Shown here piece after piece: positions 44,285 through 52,721 of a stretch of 64,000 nucleotides of DNA. Positions within the stretch are counted from its first letter, which is position 1, and each line of letters starts with the position of its first letter. The position numbers were made by a program, and so were the translations under genes. Under the pieces are notes generated by a model. That model was not told the DNA's origin. It saw only the letters and a list, made by a program, of their open reading frames with translations, and did not search any database. The stretch comes from Pseudomonadota bacterium (GTDB lineage: Bacteria > Pseudomonadota > Alphaproteobacteria > Sphingomonadales > Sphingomonadaceae): contig JAEWBB010000024.1 of NCBI GenBank assembly GCA_023391375.1, forward strand, positions 1-64,000, given 5' to 3'.

Positions 44285-44698
44285 ATGTGGGGATCGGCTC
44301 AACCGGCAGGGATTGCCGCGCGTTTCGCGCGGTTGGTGGAACAGCTTGGCGGCGACGTCGGCGCGGCGCGGTCGCGGGGCCAGCAGATGGACTTGCTGGG
44401 CGCCGTCGGCTCGCTGGGTCCGGCAACGCTCAACCAGGTCGCCGACCATGTCGGGCGCGGCGCACCGGCGGTCAGCCGGGCGATCGATTCGCTGGTTCGC
44501 GCCGGGCTGGTCGAACGTCAGGCGGATCCCGACAATCGCCGCCGGCTCCAGCTTCGCCTGACGTCCGATGGAAGGTCGGAATTGACGAAACCGGCGAGCG
44601 GCGATGCCAGCCTCGAAGCCCGGCTCGCCAAGTTGGCGTCGAGCGAACTCCGAGCGCTGGAACGCGGCATCGAGATCCTCGAGCGGTTGCCGCGCTAG
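44285..44698 (+). CDS. MarR family transcriptional regulator
   Basis: The 137-residue protein has a winged-helix with L-N-Q-V-A-D-H-V-G-R-G-A-P-A-V-S-R-A-I-D-S-L (recognition helix region) and L-V-E-R-Q-A-D-P-D-N-R-R-R-L-Q-L-R-L-T (wing), typical of MarR. The ATG at 44285-44287 has no good ribosome site just upstream, so it may be leaderless or start slightly elsewhere. It is divergent from the copper chaperone pair. The ligand is unknown. Confidence 0.87.
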   Translation: MWGSAQPAGIAARFARLVEQLGGDVGAARSRGQQMDLLGAVGSLGPATLNQVADHVGRGAPAVSRAIDSLVRAGLVERQADPDNRRRLQLRLTSDGRSELTKPASGDASLEARLAKLASSELRALERGIEILERLPR

Positions 44699-44792
44699 CC
44701 GCAAGCGCGCGCCAACATGCCGACTCGCTGCATTGCAGCAACGCGCCCTTTGCTGTAGGGGCGCGCGCACACCCTTTTCAGGAACATCGATA

Positions 44793-46610
44793 ATGAACCT
44801 CCGCAACGTGGCGATCATCGCCCACGTCGATCACGGCAAGACGACCCTCGTCGACCAGCTTTTCCGCCAGTCGGGCACCTTCCGCGAGAACCAGCGCATC
44901 GAAGAACGCGCCATGGATTCGAACGACCTGGAAAAGGAGCGCGGGATCACGATTCTCGCCAAGTGCACGTCGGTCGAGTGGAATGGCACCCACATCAACA
45001 TCGTCGACACGCCGGGCCACGCCGACTTCGGCGCCGAGGTGGAGCGCATCCTGTCGATGGTCGACGGCGTGATCCTGCTGGTCGATGCGGCCGAAGGCCC
45101 GATGCCGCAGACCAAGTTCGTGACCGGCAAGGCGCTCGGCCTCGGCCGCAAGCCGATCGTCGTCGTGAACAAGATCGACCGCCCGGATGCGCGCGCCGCC
45201 GAAGTGCTGGACGAGGTGTTCGAACTGTTCATCAACCTCGACGCCAACGACGAGCAGCTCGACTTCCCGGTGCTCTACGCGTCGGGCCGCGCGGGCTATG
45301 CCGGCAAGGAAGATACGGTGCGCGAGGGCGACCTCACCCCGCTGTTCGAGACCATCGTCGGCCATGTGCCGGATCCGGGCCTCGACACGAACGCCGAGTT
45401 CAAGATGCTGGCGACGCTGCTCGACCGCGACAACTTCCTCGGCCGGATCCTGACCGGCCGGATCGAGAGCGGCACGCTCAACGTCAACGACCCGATCCGC
45501 GCGATGGACGTCAACGGCAAGGTCGTCGAGGACGGGCGTGTGTCGAAGCTGTTCGCCTTCGAAGGGCTCGAGCGCGTTCCGGTCACCACCGCGAAGGCGG
45601 GTGACATCGTCGCTATCGCCGGCCTGATGAAGGCGACCGTGTCGAACACCATCGGCACGCCGCAGATCACCGAGCCGCTCCACGCCCGCGAGATCGACCC
45701 GCCGACGCTGTCGATGACCTTCGCGGTCAACGACAGCCCGTTTGCCGGCAAGGACGGCGACAAGGTGCAGAGCCGAGTCATCCGCGAGCGCCTAGAGCGC
45801 GAGGCGGAAGGCAATGTCGCGATCCGCGTCAGCGAGACCGCCGGAGGCGAAGCGTTCGAAGTCGCCGGCCGCGGCGAACTCCAGCTCGGCGTGCTGATCG
45901 AGACGCTGCGCCGCGAAGGCTTCGAGCTCGGCATCTCGCGTCCGCGCGTGCTGTTCCGCGACGGCCCCGATGGCCGCGAAGAGCCGTATGAAACGGTTGT
46001 CGTCGACGTCGACGACGAATTTTCGGGCACGGTCATCGACAAGATGGCGATGCGCAAGGCCGAAATGACCGACATGCGCCCGTCGGGCGGCGGCAAGACC
46101 CGCCTGATGTTCTCGGCCCCCTCGCGCGGCCTGATCGGATACCACGGCGAGTTCCTGTCGGACACGCGCGGCACCGGTATCATGAACCGGCTGTTCGAGA
46201 AGTATGGTCCGCACAAGGGCAAGATCGAAGGCCGCGGCGTCGGTGCGCTGATCTCGATGGAGCAGGGCGCGGCGGTGGCCTATGCGCTCAACGCGCTGGA
46301 AGATCGCGGCATCCTGTTCATTTCGCCCGGGGACATGCTCTACCAGGGAATGATCATCGGCGAGAACGCCAAGCCGCAGGATCTCGAGGTCAACCCGCTG
46401 AAGTCGAAGCAGCTGACCAACTTCCGCGCGTCGGGCAAGGACGAAGGTATCCGCCTGACGCCGCCGAAGAAGATGAGCCTGGAGCAGGCGATCGCCTACA
46501 TCCAGGACGACGAGTTGGTCGAAGTCACCCCGAAGGTCGTGCGGCTGCGCAAGCGCCACCTCGACCCGCATGAACGCAAGCGCGAGAGCCGCAAGCTCGA
46601 AAACGCCTAA
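44793..46610 (+). CDS. typA: Translational GTPase TypA/BipA
   Basis: TypA binds the ribosome under stress and low temperature and aids 50S assembly. The 605-residue protein has G1 A-H-V-D-H-G-K-T-T, switch II D-T-P-G-H-A-D-F, G4 N-K-I-D-R, then EF-G-like domains and the TypA-specific C-terminal domain with S-R-G-L-I-G-Y-H-G-E-F. The ATG at 44793 follows CAGGAA by about 9 bases. An intrinsic terminator follows directly. Confidence 0.97.
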   Translation: MNLRNVAIIAHVDHGKTTLVDQLFRQSGTFRENQRIEERAMDSNDLEKERGITILAKCTSVEWNGTHINIVDTPGHADFGAEVERILSMVDGVILLVDAAEGPMPQTKFVTGKALGLGRKPIVVVNKIDRPDARAAEVLDEVFELFINLDANDEQLDFPVLYASGRAGYAGKEDTVREGDLTPLFETIVGHVPDPGLDTNAEFKMLATLLDRDNFLGRILTGRIESGTLNVNDPIRAMDVNGKVVEDGRVSKLFAFEGLERVPVTTAKAGDIVAIAGLMKATVSNTIGTPQITEPLHAREIDPPTLSMTFAVNDSPFAGKDGDKVQSRVIRERLEREAEGNVAIRVSETAGGEAFEVAGRGELQLGVLIETLRREGFELGISRPRVLFRDGPDGREEPYETVVVDVDDEFSGTVIDKMAMRKAEMTDMRPSGGGKTRLMFSAPSRGLIGYHGEFLSDTRGTGIMNRLFEKYGPHKGKIEGRGVGALISMEQGAAVAYALNALEDRGILFISPGDMLYQGMIIGENAKPQDLEVNPLKSKQLTNFRASGKDEGIRLTPPKKMSLEQAIAYIQDDELVEVTPKVVRLRKRHLDPHERKRESRKLENA

Positions 46611-46618
46611 ACCGAATG

Positions 46619-46647
46619 TGGCGGGGGTCTCAGGCTCCCGCCATTTT
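46619..46647 (+). terminator. Intrinsic terminator after typA
   Basis: Arms TGGCGGG (46619-46625) and CCCGCCA (46637-46643) form a 7-base stem followed by TTTTCATT. The hairpin begins 9 bases after the typA stop. Confidence 0.8.
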
Positions 46648-46835
46648 CATTGCGCGCCGGACGTGGTCGCCGATCAACTCGACGCATGCGCATTTCGGCG
46701 ACGAAAGCCGAAGATTCGGCGACATTCTGGCAATCCAACGAAAAAGGGACGCGAAGTCCTCCGAAAAGCAAGCGCGTATCGCCACCGGATCAGCGATAGC
46801 TCCCAACGCGGGAGAGTTGCAAAAGGAGGCAAAAA

Positions 46836-47240
46836 ATGGACGTTCGCAGGATCGCATGTTGTGGCGCCGCGGGCTTTATTGGCGTGCTTCTCGTCACCGC
46901 AACGGCGTCTTATGCCTACGAGGGGCCGCGCAATTCTCCGCAGGAACTGGTCGTCCAGGGCCATCGACTGCAACCGTACGAGCGCGCTGTCTCTTACGCC
47001 GATCTCAACTTGGCGTACCGGCCGGCACAAAGGGTTCTTCATGGGCGCATCGTGCGTGCCGCGGATGATGTCTGCTGGTCGCTCAACACGGCTTTGGCGT
47101 CGGTCGACGAGTGCAGTCGCGATGCGGTCAATAACACCCGGCCGCAGGTCAACGCCGCTATCCAGCGCGCGAAGTTGCGCATGGCGGGCGTGCCGATCCC
47201 GCCCGACGTAGCGGTGATCGCCTTTACGGCGATCCAGTAA
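46836..47240 (+). CDS. UrcA family exported protein
   Basis: The 134-residue protein has an N-terminal signal peptide (hydrophobic 10-26, cleavage near A-S-Y-A). A UrcA-type domain follows: V-S-Y-A-D-L-N-L near residue 52, then a helical region with two cysteines (in D-D-V-C-W and D-E-C-S) likely paired in the periplasm, and A-V-N-N-T-R-P-Q-V-N-A-A. UrcA proteins are short secreted proteins of unknown function, frequent in sphingomonads and Caulobacter relatives. A strong ribosome site (AAGGAGG) precedes the ATG. It is bounded by terminators on both sides, so it is a single-gene unit. Confidence 0.85.
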   Translation: MDVRRIACCGAAGFIGVLLVTATASYAYEGPRNSPQELVVQGHRLQPYERAVSYADLNLAYRPAQRVLHGRIVRAADDVCWSLNTALASVDECSRDAVNNTRPQVNAAIQRAKLRMAGVPIPPDVAVIAFTAIQ

Positions 47241-47244
47241 GGTT

Positions 47245-47271
47245 AGGGCGGCTCAGGCCGCCCTTTCTTTT
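47245..47271 (+). terminator. Intrinsic terminator after the urcA-family gene
   Basis: Arms GGGCGGC (46-52 of 47246-47252) and GCCGCCC (47257-47263) with a 4-base loop, followed by TTTCTTTT. It starts about 5 bases after the stop codon. Confidence 0.85.
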
Positions 47272-47291
47272 GATAGTATCTGGCATTGCAC

Positions 47292-47696
47292 CTAGCCGCC
47301 GCTGCGGGCGAGGGTCTGGATTTCCGCCCACTCGGCGTCGCTGACCGGCGACACGGACAGGCGCGACTGTCGTACCAAGGCCATGTCCGCGAGCGCGGGG
47401 TTTGCCTTGATCCGGGACAGCGACACCGGCTGCGGCAAGGGAGCGATCGGGGCAACCTCGACCTTGACCCAACTGCCGTCGTCGCCGTCGGGGGCCGCAG
47501 CGCCGATGCGGACCATGCCGACGGCCGCCTTTTCCGCGCCCGAATGGTAGAAAAGTGCCTCGTCTCCCGGCTGCATCGAACGCAGGTGCAGCCGGGCCGC
47601 ATTGTTCCGCACGCCGTCCCACCAGGTTGAGCCGTCACGGACGAGGTCTGCCCAGCTGTAGGAACCGGGTTCCGACTTTAACAACCAGTAGGCCAA
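47292..47696 (-). CDS. EVE domain protein
   Basis: The 134-residue protein starts W-L-L-K-S-E-P-G-S-Y-S-W-A-D-L and has W-D-G-V-R-N-N-A-A-R, M-Q-P-G-D-E-A-L-F-Y-H-S, the hallmarks of the EVE (PUA-like) fold that recognises modified bases. EVE proteins occur in DNA-modification-dependent defence but the stand-alone form is a conserved housekeeping protein of unclear function; no defence gene is adjacent. It is convergent with the urcA-family gene. Confidence 0.92.
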   Translation of the reverse strand: MAYWLLKSEPGSYSWADLVRDGSTWWDGVRNNAARLHLRSMQPGDEALFYHSGAEKAAVGMVRIGAAAPDGDDGSWVKVEVAPIAPLPQPVSLSRIKANPALADMALVRQSRLSVSPVSDAEWAEIQTLARSGG

Positions 47697-48009
47697 CTCT
47701 TCCCCTTTCTTCGCAGCCGCAGCATGGAAATATGTAGAGGATTTCCTGTCATTTTATTCAGCTTTTCCAACTTGTTCCCGGCTTTATCGCGCAACAGGCT
47801 CGACTCGTCGACGAAAGGTTGAGTGCGCTGCAACAATCCGTATGTCGGCCTCAGCGATTTGAAAGCGAGAGGCGTCGCGAGGCTAAACGAGCCGCGGCGC
47901 ACAGGGCAAGACGGACGAGCAACAGCGAACGGGCCACGCACCGGACCCCCTCCTACGAGGGCCCGGCGCACCACGTATCGTGAGCCGGCCGCCAAGGTAA
48001 GAGAAGCAA
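47697..48009. other. Divergent intergenic region (313 bases) between the EVE and hydrolase genes
   Basis: I see no convincing gene here. The first 120 bases next to the EVE gene are AT-rich compared with the surroundings and probably hold its promoter. An open frame at 47823-48170 is Arg/Pro-rich, overlaps the hydrolase gene and shows no family resemblance, so I reject it as coding. The stop TAA at 47998 limits the hydrolase frame upstream. Confidence 0.5.
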
Positions 48010-48558
48010 TTGTTCGATATTCTGGGTGCCGGCGGTGCGTCGGCTCTGATGACGGCTGTCGCGTCCACGGTGGGCGCTGCCGGAAGTCCGATCCCCCTGC
48101 CGGTCATGCCGGCGATCACGCAGGCCGTGGCCTTCAACCCGCTCGAGCAGCTGGTCGAAGCCAACCGTAACGGCCTCGCGCTTGATGCGGAGGGCCAGTG
48201 CCTGGCCACCGCCATCTATTTCGAAAGCCGCGGCGAGCCGCTGCAGGGCCAGTTGGCGGTTGCCGATGTGGTCATGAATCGCGCCCAGTCCGGCCAGTAT
48301 CCGACCTCGCTGTGCGGCGTGGTCAAGCAGAAAGCCCAGTTCAGCTTCGTCCGCGGCGGCGGACGCTTCCCGGCGGTCGACGCCGGCTGCGAGGCCTGGG
48401 CCCGTGCGCAGGCGATTGCCCGCATCGCGCTCCAGCAAAAGGCGGTCGCGCTTCCCAGCGACGTCCTCTGGTATCACGCCGATTACGTGGCGCCTTCGTG
48501 GGGCGGACGCCTGACCCGCGTCGACAAGATCGGCGCCCACATCTTCTACCGCGCTTAA
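48010..48558 (+). CDS. SleB-type cell wall hydrolase
   Basis: The protein contains the Hydrolase_2/SleB domain: L-A-T-A-I-Y-F-E-S-R-G-E-P with the catalytic Glu near residue 71, Q-L-A-V-A-D-V-V-M-N-R, C-G-V-V-K-Q-K-A-Q-F-S-F and W-Y-H-A-D-Y-V-A-P-S-W. Such enzymes act as peptidoglycan lytic hydrolases. The frame opens at a TTG (48010), 12 bases after an in-frame stop; the next candidate is the ATG at 48049, so the N-terminus is uncertain. The N-terminal part is hydrophobic enough for an export signal but lacks a clear charged end. Confidence 0.85.
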   Translation: MFDILGAGGASALMTAVASTVGAAGSPIPLPVMPAITQAVAFNPLEQLVEANRNGLALDAEGQCLATAIYFESRGEPLQGQLAVADVVMNRAQSGQYPTSLCGVVKQKAQFSFVRGGGRFPAVDAGCEAWARAQAIARIALQQKAVALPSDVLWYHADYVAPSWGGRLTRVDKIGAHIFYRA

Positions 48559-48651
48559 TCGCTCGGCTCGGCGCTCAGCGCGCTCGATTGGCCGTTAACC
48601 ATGGCGGGCAGGGATTCGCATCGTCCGCCGCCTGATGCAGCATCCCGTTCA

Positions 48652-48669
48652 AAGGATTGCAAAATCCTT
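48652..48669 (+). repeat. Short inverted repeat before the response regulator gene
   Basis: AAGGATT (48652-48658) and AATCCTT (48663-48669) form an exact 7-base inverted repeat with a GCAA loop, ending 20 bases before the start codon. It could be a protein binding site or an mRNA hairpin close to the ribosome site (AAGGGGAC). A single CtrA-like half site, TTAACCAT, lies at 48595-48602. Confidence 0.35.
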
Positions 48670-48689
48670 CCGAGCATAAGGGGACGGGC

Positions 48690-49205
48690 ATGCTGCGGAT
48701 CATGATTGTCGAAGACGACCACCAGCTGGCGACGACGCTGAAATATTTGGTGGAGGACAACCCGAGATATTCCGTCGTCGGTACGGTCGACGACCTGGAA
48801 GGCGCGATCGCGCTGGCCGAGGCCGAAAAGCCCGACCTTGCATTAGTCGACCTTCGCCTGGCCCACGGCTGCACCGGCTTTACGGTCGCCGTGCGCCTCG
48901 GCGATTACGACATCCCGACCTTTTTCATCACCGGCCGCGCGCCGGACTTCCCGATGCCGGACCTGGCGCTGGGCTGCCTGGCGAAGCCGTTTACGGCCGA
49001 AGACGTCCACCGCAGCCTCGCGGCGGCCGAGGACATGATGCGTGGCCGCGAGGCGCTGCGCCCCAAGATGCCGGTCAACTTGACGTTGTACGACCGGGTG
49101 ATCGGCGGCGAGGAGGCGATGCCGCCGGTCGAAGAGGGGTTTATCCCCTCACGCCGCTCGCTGAAGACCCGGTTCGAACACTGGATCGCCGGCACGCAGC
49201 ACTAG
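48690..49205 (+). CDS. Receiver-domain response regulator, no recognised output domain
   Basis: The 171-residue protein has a CheY-like receiver (about 1-115) with acidic pocket E8-D9-D10, phosphoacceptor D54 in L-V-D-L-R-L, conserved Thr81 in I-T-G and K99 in A-K-P-F. The remaining 55 residues (ending R-F-E-H-W-I-A-G) contain no helix-turn-helix that I recognise. It may act by protein contact or be a phosphate sink. The ATG at 48690 follows AAGGGGAC; a TTG at 48657 in frame is less likely. No histidine kinase gene is adjacent. Confidence 0.87.
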   Translation: MLRIMIVEDDHQLATTLKYLVEDNPRYSVVGTVDDLEGAIALAEAEKPDLALVDLRLAHGCTGFTVAVRLGDYDIPTFFITGRAPDFPMPDLALGCLAKPFTAEDVHRSLAAAEDMMRGREALRPKMPVNLTLYDRVIGGEEAMPPVEEGFIPSRRSLKTRFEHWIAGTQH

Positions 49206-49261
49206 GCCGCACGGAAACCCGCGTTTTCGTCGACCGGGTCGATGATGGCGGAATTGCGCGC

Positions 49262-49335
49262 TGGATGCCCGACGTGGATTCGAACCACGATTGACGGAGT
49301 CAGAGTCCGTAGTCTTACCATTAGACGATCGGGCA
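49262..49335 (-). tRNA. tRNA-Gln (anticodon CUG)
   Basis: Read on the minus strand, the acceptor TGCCCGA pairs with TCGGGCA. The D arm G-T-C-T-A-A-T-G-G-T-A-A-G-A-C, the anticodon stem ACGGA/TCCGT with loop CTCTGAC (anticodon CTG) and the T arm with TTCGAAT are all in place. A 3' CCA is encoded (49262-49264). The body is 71 nucleotides plus CCA, the length of bacterial tRNA-Gln. It decodes CAG, the main Gln codon in GC-rich genomes. Confidence 0.95.
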
Positions 49336-49499
49336 GCGCGCTTGCGCGGTCGGGCCAATAGGCAGCCCCGGCGGGGCTGTCAACGCCAGCGGACGCCCGG
49401 TTGCCATCATGCCCCGCCCCGGCCTACACTGGCGCCAAGTCAGTCGTTTTCGCGCCGATTGCTCGGAGGCGACGAAGAAAAGAACGGAAGTAGGTGTCG

Positions 49500-50543
49500 A
49501 TGGCACACCAGGTTGCCCAACCGTCGCTTCGCAATGATGAGCGGCCGGCCGCGCAGGCCCCCGAGCGGGGACGGCGGCATCCCCGACATACCTATGGCGC
49601 ACTCGACCTTGGCACCAACAACTGCCGCCTGCTGATCGCGCGGCCGACCGAGGACAGCTTCACCGTCATCGACGCCTTTTCGCGGGTCGTTCGGCTGGGC
49701 GAAGGATTGGCCCAATCCGGCCGGCTGAGCCAGGAAGCGATGGACCGCGCGGTGGGCGCGCTCGCGATTTGCGCCGACAAGCTGCGCCGCCGGAACGTCA
49801 GCCTTGCCCGCTCGGTCGCGACCGAGGCCTGCCGCCGCGCCGCCAACGGCCGCGACTTCATCGAGCGGGTACGCCAGGAGACCGGCGTGGTCCTCGAAAT
49901 CATCCCACCTGCCGAAGAGGCTCGGCTGGCAGTCCTCGGCTGCCACAAGTTGCTCGAACCGGGCAGCGGACCGGCGCTGATTTTCGACATCGGCGGCGGG
50001 TCGACCGAGTTGGTGCTGGTCGAGCAATCGGAAGCGGGCCCCCGCATTCGCGCCTGGTGGTCGGCACCCTGGGGTGTCGTCTCGCTGACCGAAAGCGAAG
50101 GGCGCGAGGCGATTGAGGGGCCGGAGCGGGTGGCCGCCTACGCCCGGATGCGCGAACGCGCACGGCACAGCTTCAACCGCTTCGTCGACCTGCTTCCGTC
50201 CAACCCGCGCAACGTGCGCCTGCTCGGCACCTCGGGCACCGTGACCACGCTGGCATCGGTCTACCTCGCCTTGCCGAGCTATGACCGGCGGGCGGTCGAC
50301 GGGCTGCACGTCCCGGTGGCCGACATGCGCAATATATCGACGATGATCTCCGAACTCGACCTCGACGGCCGCTCGGGCTTGCCCTGCATCGGGCGCGAGA
50401 GGGCCGACCTGGTTGTTGCCGGCTGCGCGATCCTCGACGCCATTCTCGACATCTGGCCGGCCGAGCGGCTCGGCGTCGCGGACCGCGGCATCCGCGAAGG
50501 TATCCTGCGCTCGATGATGGCGCGCGACGGATACCGGCTATGA
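49500..50543 (+). CDS. Ppx/GppA family phosphatase
   Basis: The 347-residue protein has the actin-like ATPase/ASKHA start A-L-D-L-G-T-N-N-C-R-L-L, then V-A-T-E-A-C-R-R-A-x-N, and I-F-D-I-G-G-G-S-T-E-L, plus the G-T-S-G-T-V-T-T motif. It is an exopolyphosphatase and/or pppGpp phosphatase; the short form without the C-terminal domains is common in alphaproteobacteria. Start at the ATG at 49500, with GGAAG upstream; a GTG at 49494 is an alternative. Its end overlaps rlmE by 4 bases (ATGA). Confidence 0.92.
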   Translation: MAHQVAQPSLRNDERPAAQAPERGRRHPRHTYGALDLGTNNCRLLIARPTEDSFTVIDAFSRVVRLGEGLAQSGRLSQEAMDRAVGALAICADKLRRRNVSLARSVATEACRRAANGRDFIERVRQETGVVLEIIPPAEEARLAVLGCHKLLEPGSGPALIFDIGGGSTELVLVEQSEAGPRIRAWWSAPWGVVSLTESEGREAIEGPERVAAYARMRERARHSFNRFVDLLPSNPRNVRLLGTSGTVTTLASVYLALPSYDRRAVDGLHVPVADMRNISTMISELDLDGRSGLPCIGRERADLVVAGCAILDAILDIWPAERLGVADRGIREGILRSMMARDGYRL

Positions 50544-51214
50544 GCCGCACCGGCGACACGAAGCAGCGGGTCAGGACGGCGAAGGGGCGAAAGGTCTCCT
50601 CGACCCGGTGGCTGGAGCGCCAGCTCAACGATCCGTACGTCAAGCGCGCCAAGGCCGATGGCTACCGCAGCCGCGCCGCCTATAAGCTGGTGGAGCTGGA
50701 CGAGAAATACGGCTTCCTCAAGGGCGTGACGGCGGTGGTCGACCTTGGCATCGCGCCGGGCGGGTGGAGCCAGGTGGTCCGGCGCAAGGCTCCGCGCGCC
50801 GCGATCGTCGGCATCGACCTGTTGCCGACCGACCCGATCGACGGCGTCGAGATCCTCGAAATGGACTTCATGATGGAAGCCGCGCCCGACACGATCCGCG
50901 AGGCGCTGGGCGACGTTCCGGCCGACCTGGTGATGAGCGACATGGCGGCCAACACGGTAGGCCACCAGCAGACCGACCATTTGCGCACCATGGCGCTGGT
51001 CGAGGCCGGCATGCTGTTCGCGACCGAGGTGCTGCGCCCCGGCGGAACGTACGTTGCCAAGGTGTTGGCCGGCGGGGCGGACAACAGCCTCGTCGCCGAG
51101 CTGAAGCGGCACTTCACCACCGTCAAGCATGCCAAGCCGCCGGCCAGCCGCAAGGATTCGTCAGAGTGGTACGTGATCGCCCAGGGCTTCAAGGGCCGGA
51201 ACGACGAAGGCTAG
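50540..51214 (+). CDS. rlmE: 23S rRNA (uridine-2552-2'-O)-methyltransferase RlmE (FtsJ/RrmJ)
   Basis: RlmE methylates U2552 in the peptidyl-transferase A loop. The 224-residue protein has a basic N-terminus, R-S-R-A-A-Y-K-L (catalytic Lys), D-L-G-I-A-P-G-G-W-S-Q-V (SAM loop), V-M-S-D-M-A-A-N (catalytic Asp), and the C-terminal S-S-E-W-Y-V-I-A. It is coupled to the Ppx/GppA gene (4-base overlap) and convergent with the thioesterase gene, whose 3' end it overlaps by 4 bases. Confidence 0.95.
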   Translation: MSRTGDTKQRVRTAKGRKVSSTRWLERQLNDPYVKRAKADGYRSRAAYKLVELDEKYGFLKGVTAVVDLGIAPGGWSQVVRRKAPRAAIVGIDLLPTDPIDGVEILEMDFMMEAAPDTIREALGDVPADLVMSDMAANTVGHQQTDHLRTMALVEAGMLFATEVLRPGGTYVAKVLAGGADNSLVAELKRHFTTVKHAKPPASRKDSSEWYVIAQGFKGRNDEG

Positions 51215-51984
51215 GCGAAGATCGCGACCAGTTGGCGCCCCGCGAGGACAAGCTCGCCGCCCTCATCCCATAGTCGCATCGCCTGCATCGACTGGCCGCC
51301 GAGCGTTTGCTCGCTTTCCGCTTCGAGCAGGAACCAGCCCTCCATCGCGGCCGGCTCGTGGGCGATCTCGACGTTCCAGGTGACGGTACTGATCGGCGCG
51401 GGCGCGGGAAAGCTGGCCATCGCCGCGGGCGGCAGCGCGTCGGCCAGCGCGAGCAGCGCCGTCATCGAGTCCGTGCCCGGCGGGTCGCGATAGCGGACCC
51501 AGGCTGCGAAGCGGCTCTTGCCGCCGCTGCACAAAGGCGACCCGGCGGCCAAGCGGAGGTCGAAATTGTCGTGAAAGCCGCCGGTCGGGCCGATCAGCGC
51601 CTCGCAGGCATCCGGCTCCGGGAAGACCCAGTCCAGGCGTTCGGCGACCCGATCGACCCCGCTGTCGCGCGCGCCGGCGAAGGCGAAATGGGCACTCGCG
51701 GCCAGGCTTTCGTCGGCGTGGCACTGGGCGCTTACGAGGCAGCTCGACTTTCCGGCCCGCAACAAGGTGGAGGTGAGGGCGAGATGCCCGCTGGCCGGGC
51801 CGACGAACAGGAATTGCGCGGCGCGGAGGGGGCTGGTGCAGTGGCGAAACGCAGCGCGATAGCAGAGCGCCGCGGTCAGTCCGCCGTACAGCGTCCGGCC
51901 CTGGCTCCACGCCGGCGGTGCGTCGATCCGCAGCGCGTCGCCGTCCGTTTCCATCGCGGCGAGGGCGTCGGCCAGCCGCGCCAT
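51211..51984 (-). CDS. Acyl-CoA thioesterase family protein (double hot-dog)
   Basis: The frame is open far upstream because of GC-rich codon usage, but the real gene begins at the ATG at 51982-51984 (M-A-R-L-A-D-A-L-A), giving 257 residues. It has the TesB/4HBT_3 layout: W-S-Q-G-R-T-L-Y-G-G-L near the start, F-R-D-N/H-N-F-D-L in the second half, and W-N-V-E-I near residue 205. It should hydrolyse acyl-CoA thioesters; chain-length preference is unknown. It starts 5 bases after the dsbA stop, so it is likely co-transcribed with dsbA and the M48 gene. Confidence 0.85.
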   Translation of the reverse strand: MARLADALAAMETDGDALRIDAPPAWSQGRTLYGGLTAALCYRAAFRHCTSPLRAAQFLFVGPASGHLALTSTLLRAGKSSCLVSAQCHADESLAASAHFAFAGARDSGVDRVAERLDWVFPEPDACEALIGPTGGFHDNFDLRLAAGSPLCSGGKSRFAAWVRYRDPPGTDSMTALLALADALPPAAMASFPAPAPISTVTWNVEIAHEPAAMEGWFLLEAESEQTLGGQSMQAMRLWDEGGELVLAGRQLVAIFA

Positions 51985-51989
51985 CCGCC

Positions 51990-52721
51990 TCAGGACTTTG
52001 CGTTCTTGCGCGCCGCGTCGACCGCTTTCTTGAGCGTATCGTAACCGGCGGCCGAGTTGATCACCCGGTTGCCGACCACGAACAGCGGCGTGCCGGTCGC
52101 GCCCAGCTTGCCCGCCACCTCGAAATTGCGGCGGAGTTCCGCCTCGACGTCGGCGCCCTGCGCGTCGGCCGGGGATACGCCGACCGACTTGGCCGCAGCG
52201 GCGATCGCTTCTTCGGTCGGCTGGCCTTCCTTGTTGAGCATGTCGTGGAAGGGGTTGAACTTGCCGGCGCGCGACGCCGCCAGCGACGCCTGCGCCGCCG
52301 CCATGCTTGGCGGACCCAGGATCGGCAGTTCGTGGAACACCACGCGCAGGCCCTTGTCCTCGGCCAGGAGCCGCTCGACGTCGGGGTTGGACTGCTTGCA
52401 GTAGCCGCACGCGTAATCGAAATAATAGGCCAGCACGACGTCCGGCTTTTCCGCTCCGCGCCAGCTCGAATGGAAGGGGATCTCGATCGCCTTGCGGTAC
52501 GCCGCCAGCACCGGCTCGTACTGCCGGTCGCGCAGCGAATCCGATGCTTCGATCAGGATGTCCGGATGAGCGACGAGCGTTTCGCGCACGACCCGCTCGC
52601 CCATCAGCTTCGGCCCGAACGTGGCGGCCAGCGCCAAGGAGCCGACAGCCCCAATGATCCCGCCGCCGATCGCCGCGCCCCAGCGGCCTGCCGGCCGACT
52701 TTCCCCGTTGTCAGTTGTCAC
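51990..52721 (-). CDS. DsbA family thiol-disulfide oxidoreductase
   Basis: The 243-residue protein has a single membrane anchor (about 13-36), then a DsbA-type domain with C105-G-Y-C108 active site and the cis-Pro loop G-T-P-L-F. The long N-terminal region with E-T-L-V-A-H-P-D-I-L-I-E-A matches the alphaproteobacterial ScsC/Com1/BdbD-like group. It acts in the periplasm on disulfides. Its start overlaps the M48 protease gene end by 11 bases. Confidence 0.92.
   Translation of the reverse strand: MTTDNGESRPAGRWGAAIGGGIIGAVGSLALAATFGPKLMGERVVRETLVAHPDILIEASDSLRDRQYEPVLAAYRKAIEIPFHSSWRGAEKPDVVLAYYFDYACGYCKQSNPDVERLLAEDKGLRVVFHELPILGPPSMAAAQASLAASRAGKFNPFHDMLNKEGQPTEEAIAAAAKSVGVSPADAQGADVEAELRRNFEVAGKLGATGTPLFVVGNRVINSAAGYDTLKKAVDAARKNAKS

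Noticed and set aside
47292..47696. EVE-domain gene as part of a defence island
   Set aside because: EVE domains occur in modification-dependent restriction, but no nuclease, helicase or methylase gene is near; it is the ordinary stand-alone form.
47823..48170. Possible gene before the SleB-type hydrolase
   Set aside because: Arg/Pro-rich product with no family resemblance that overlaps the hydrolase in another frame.
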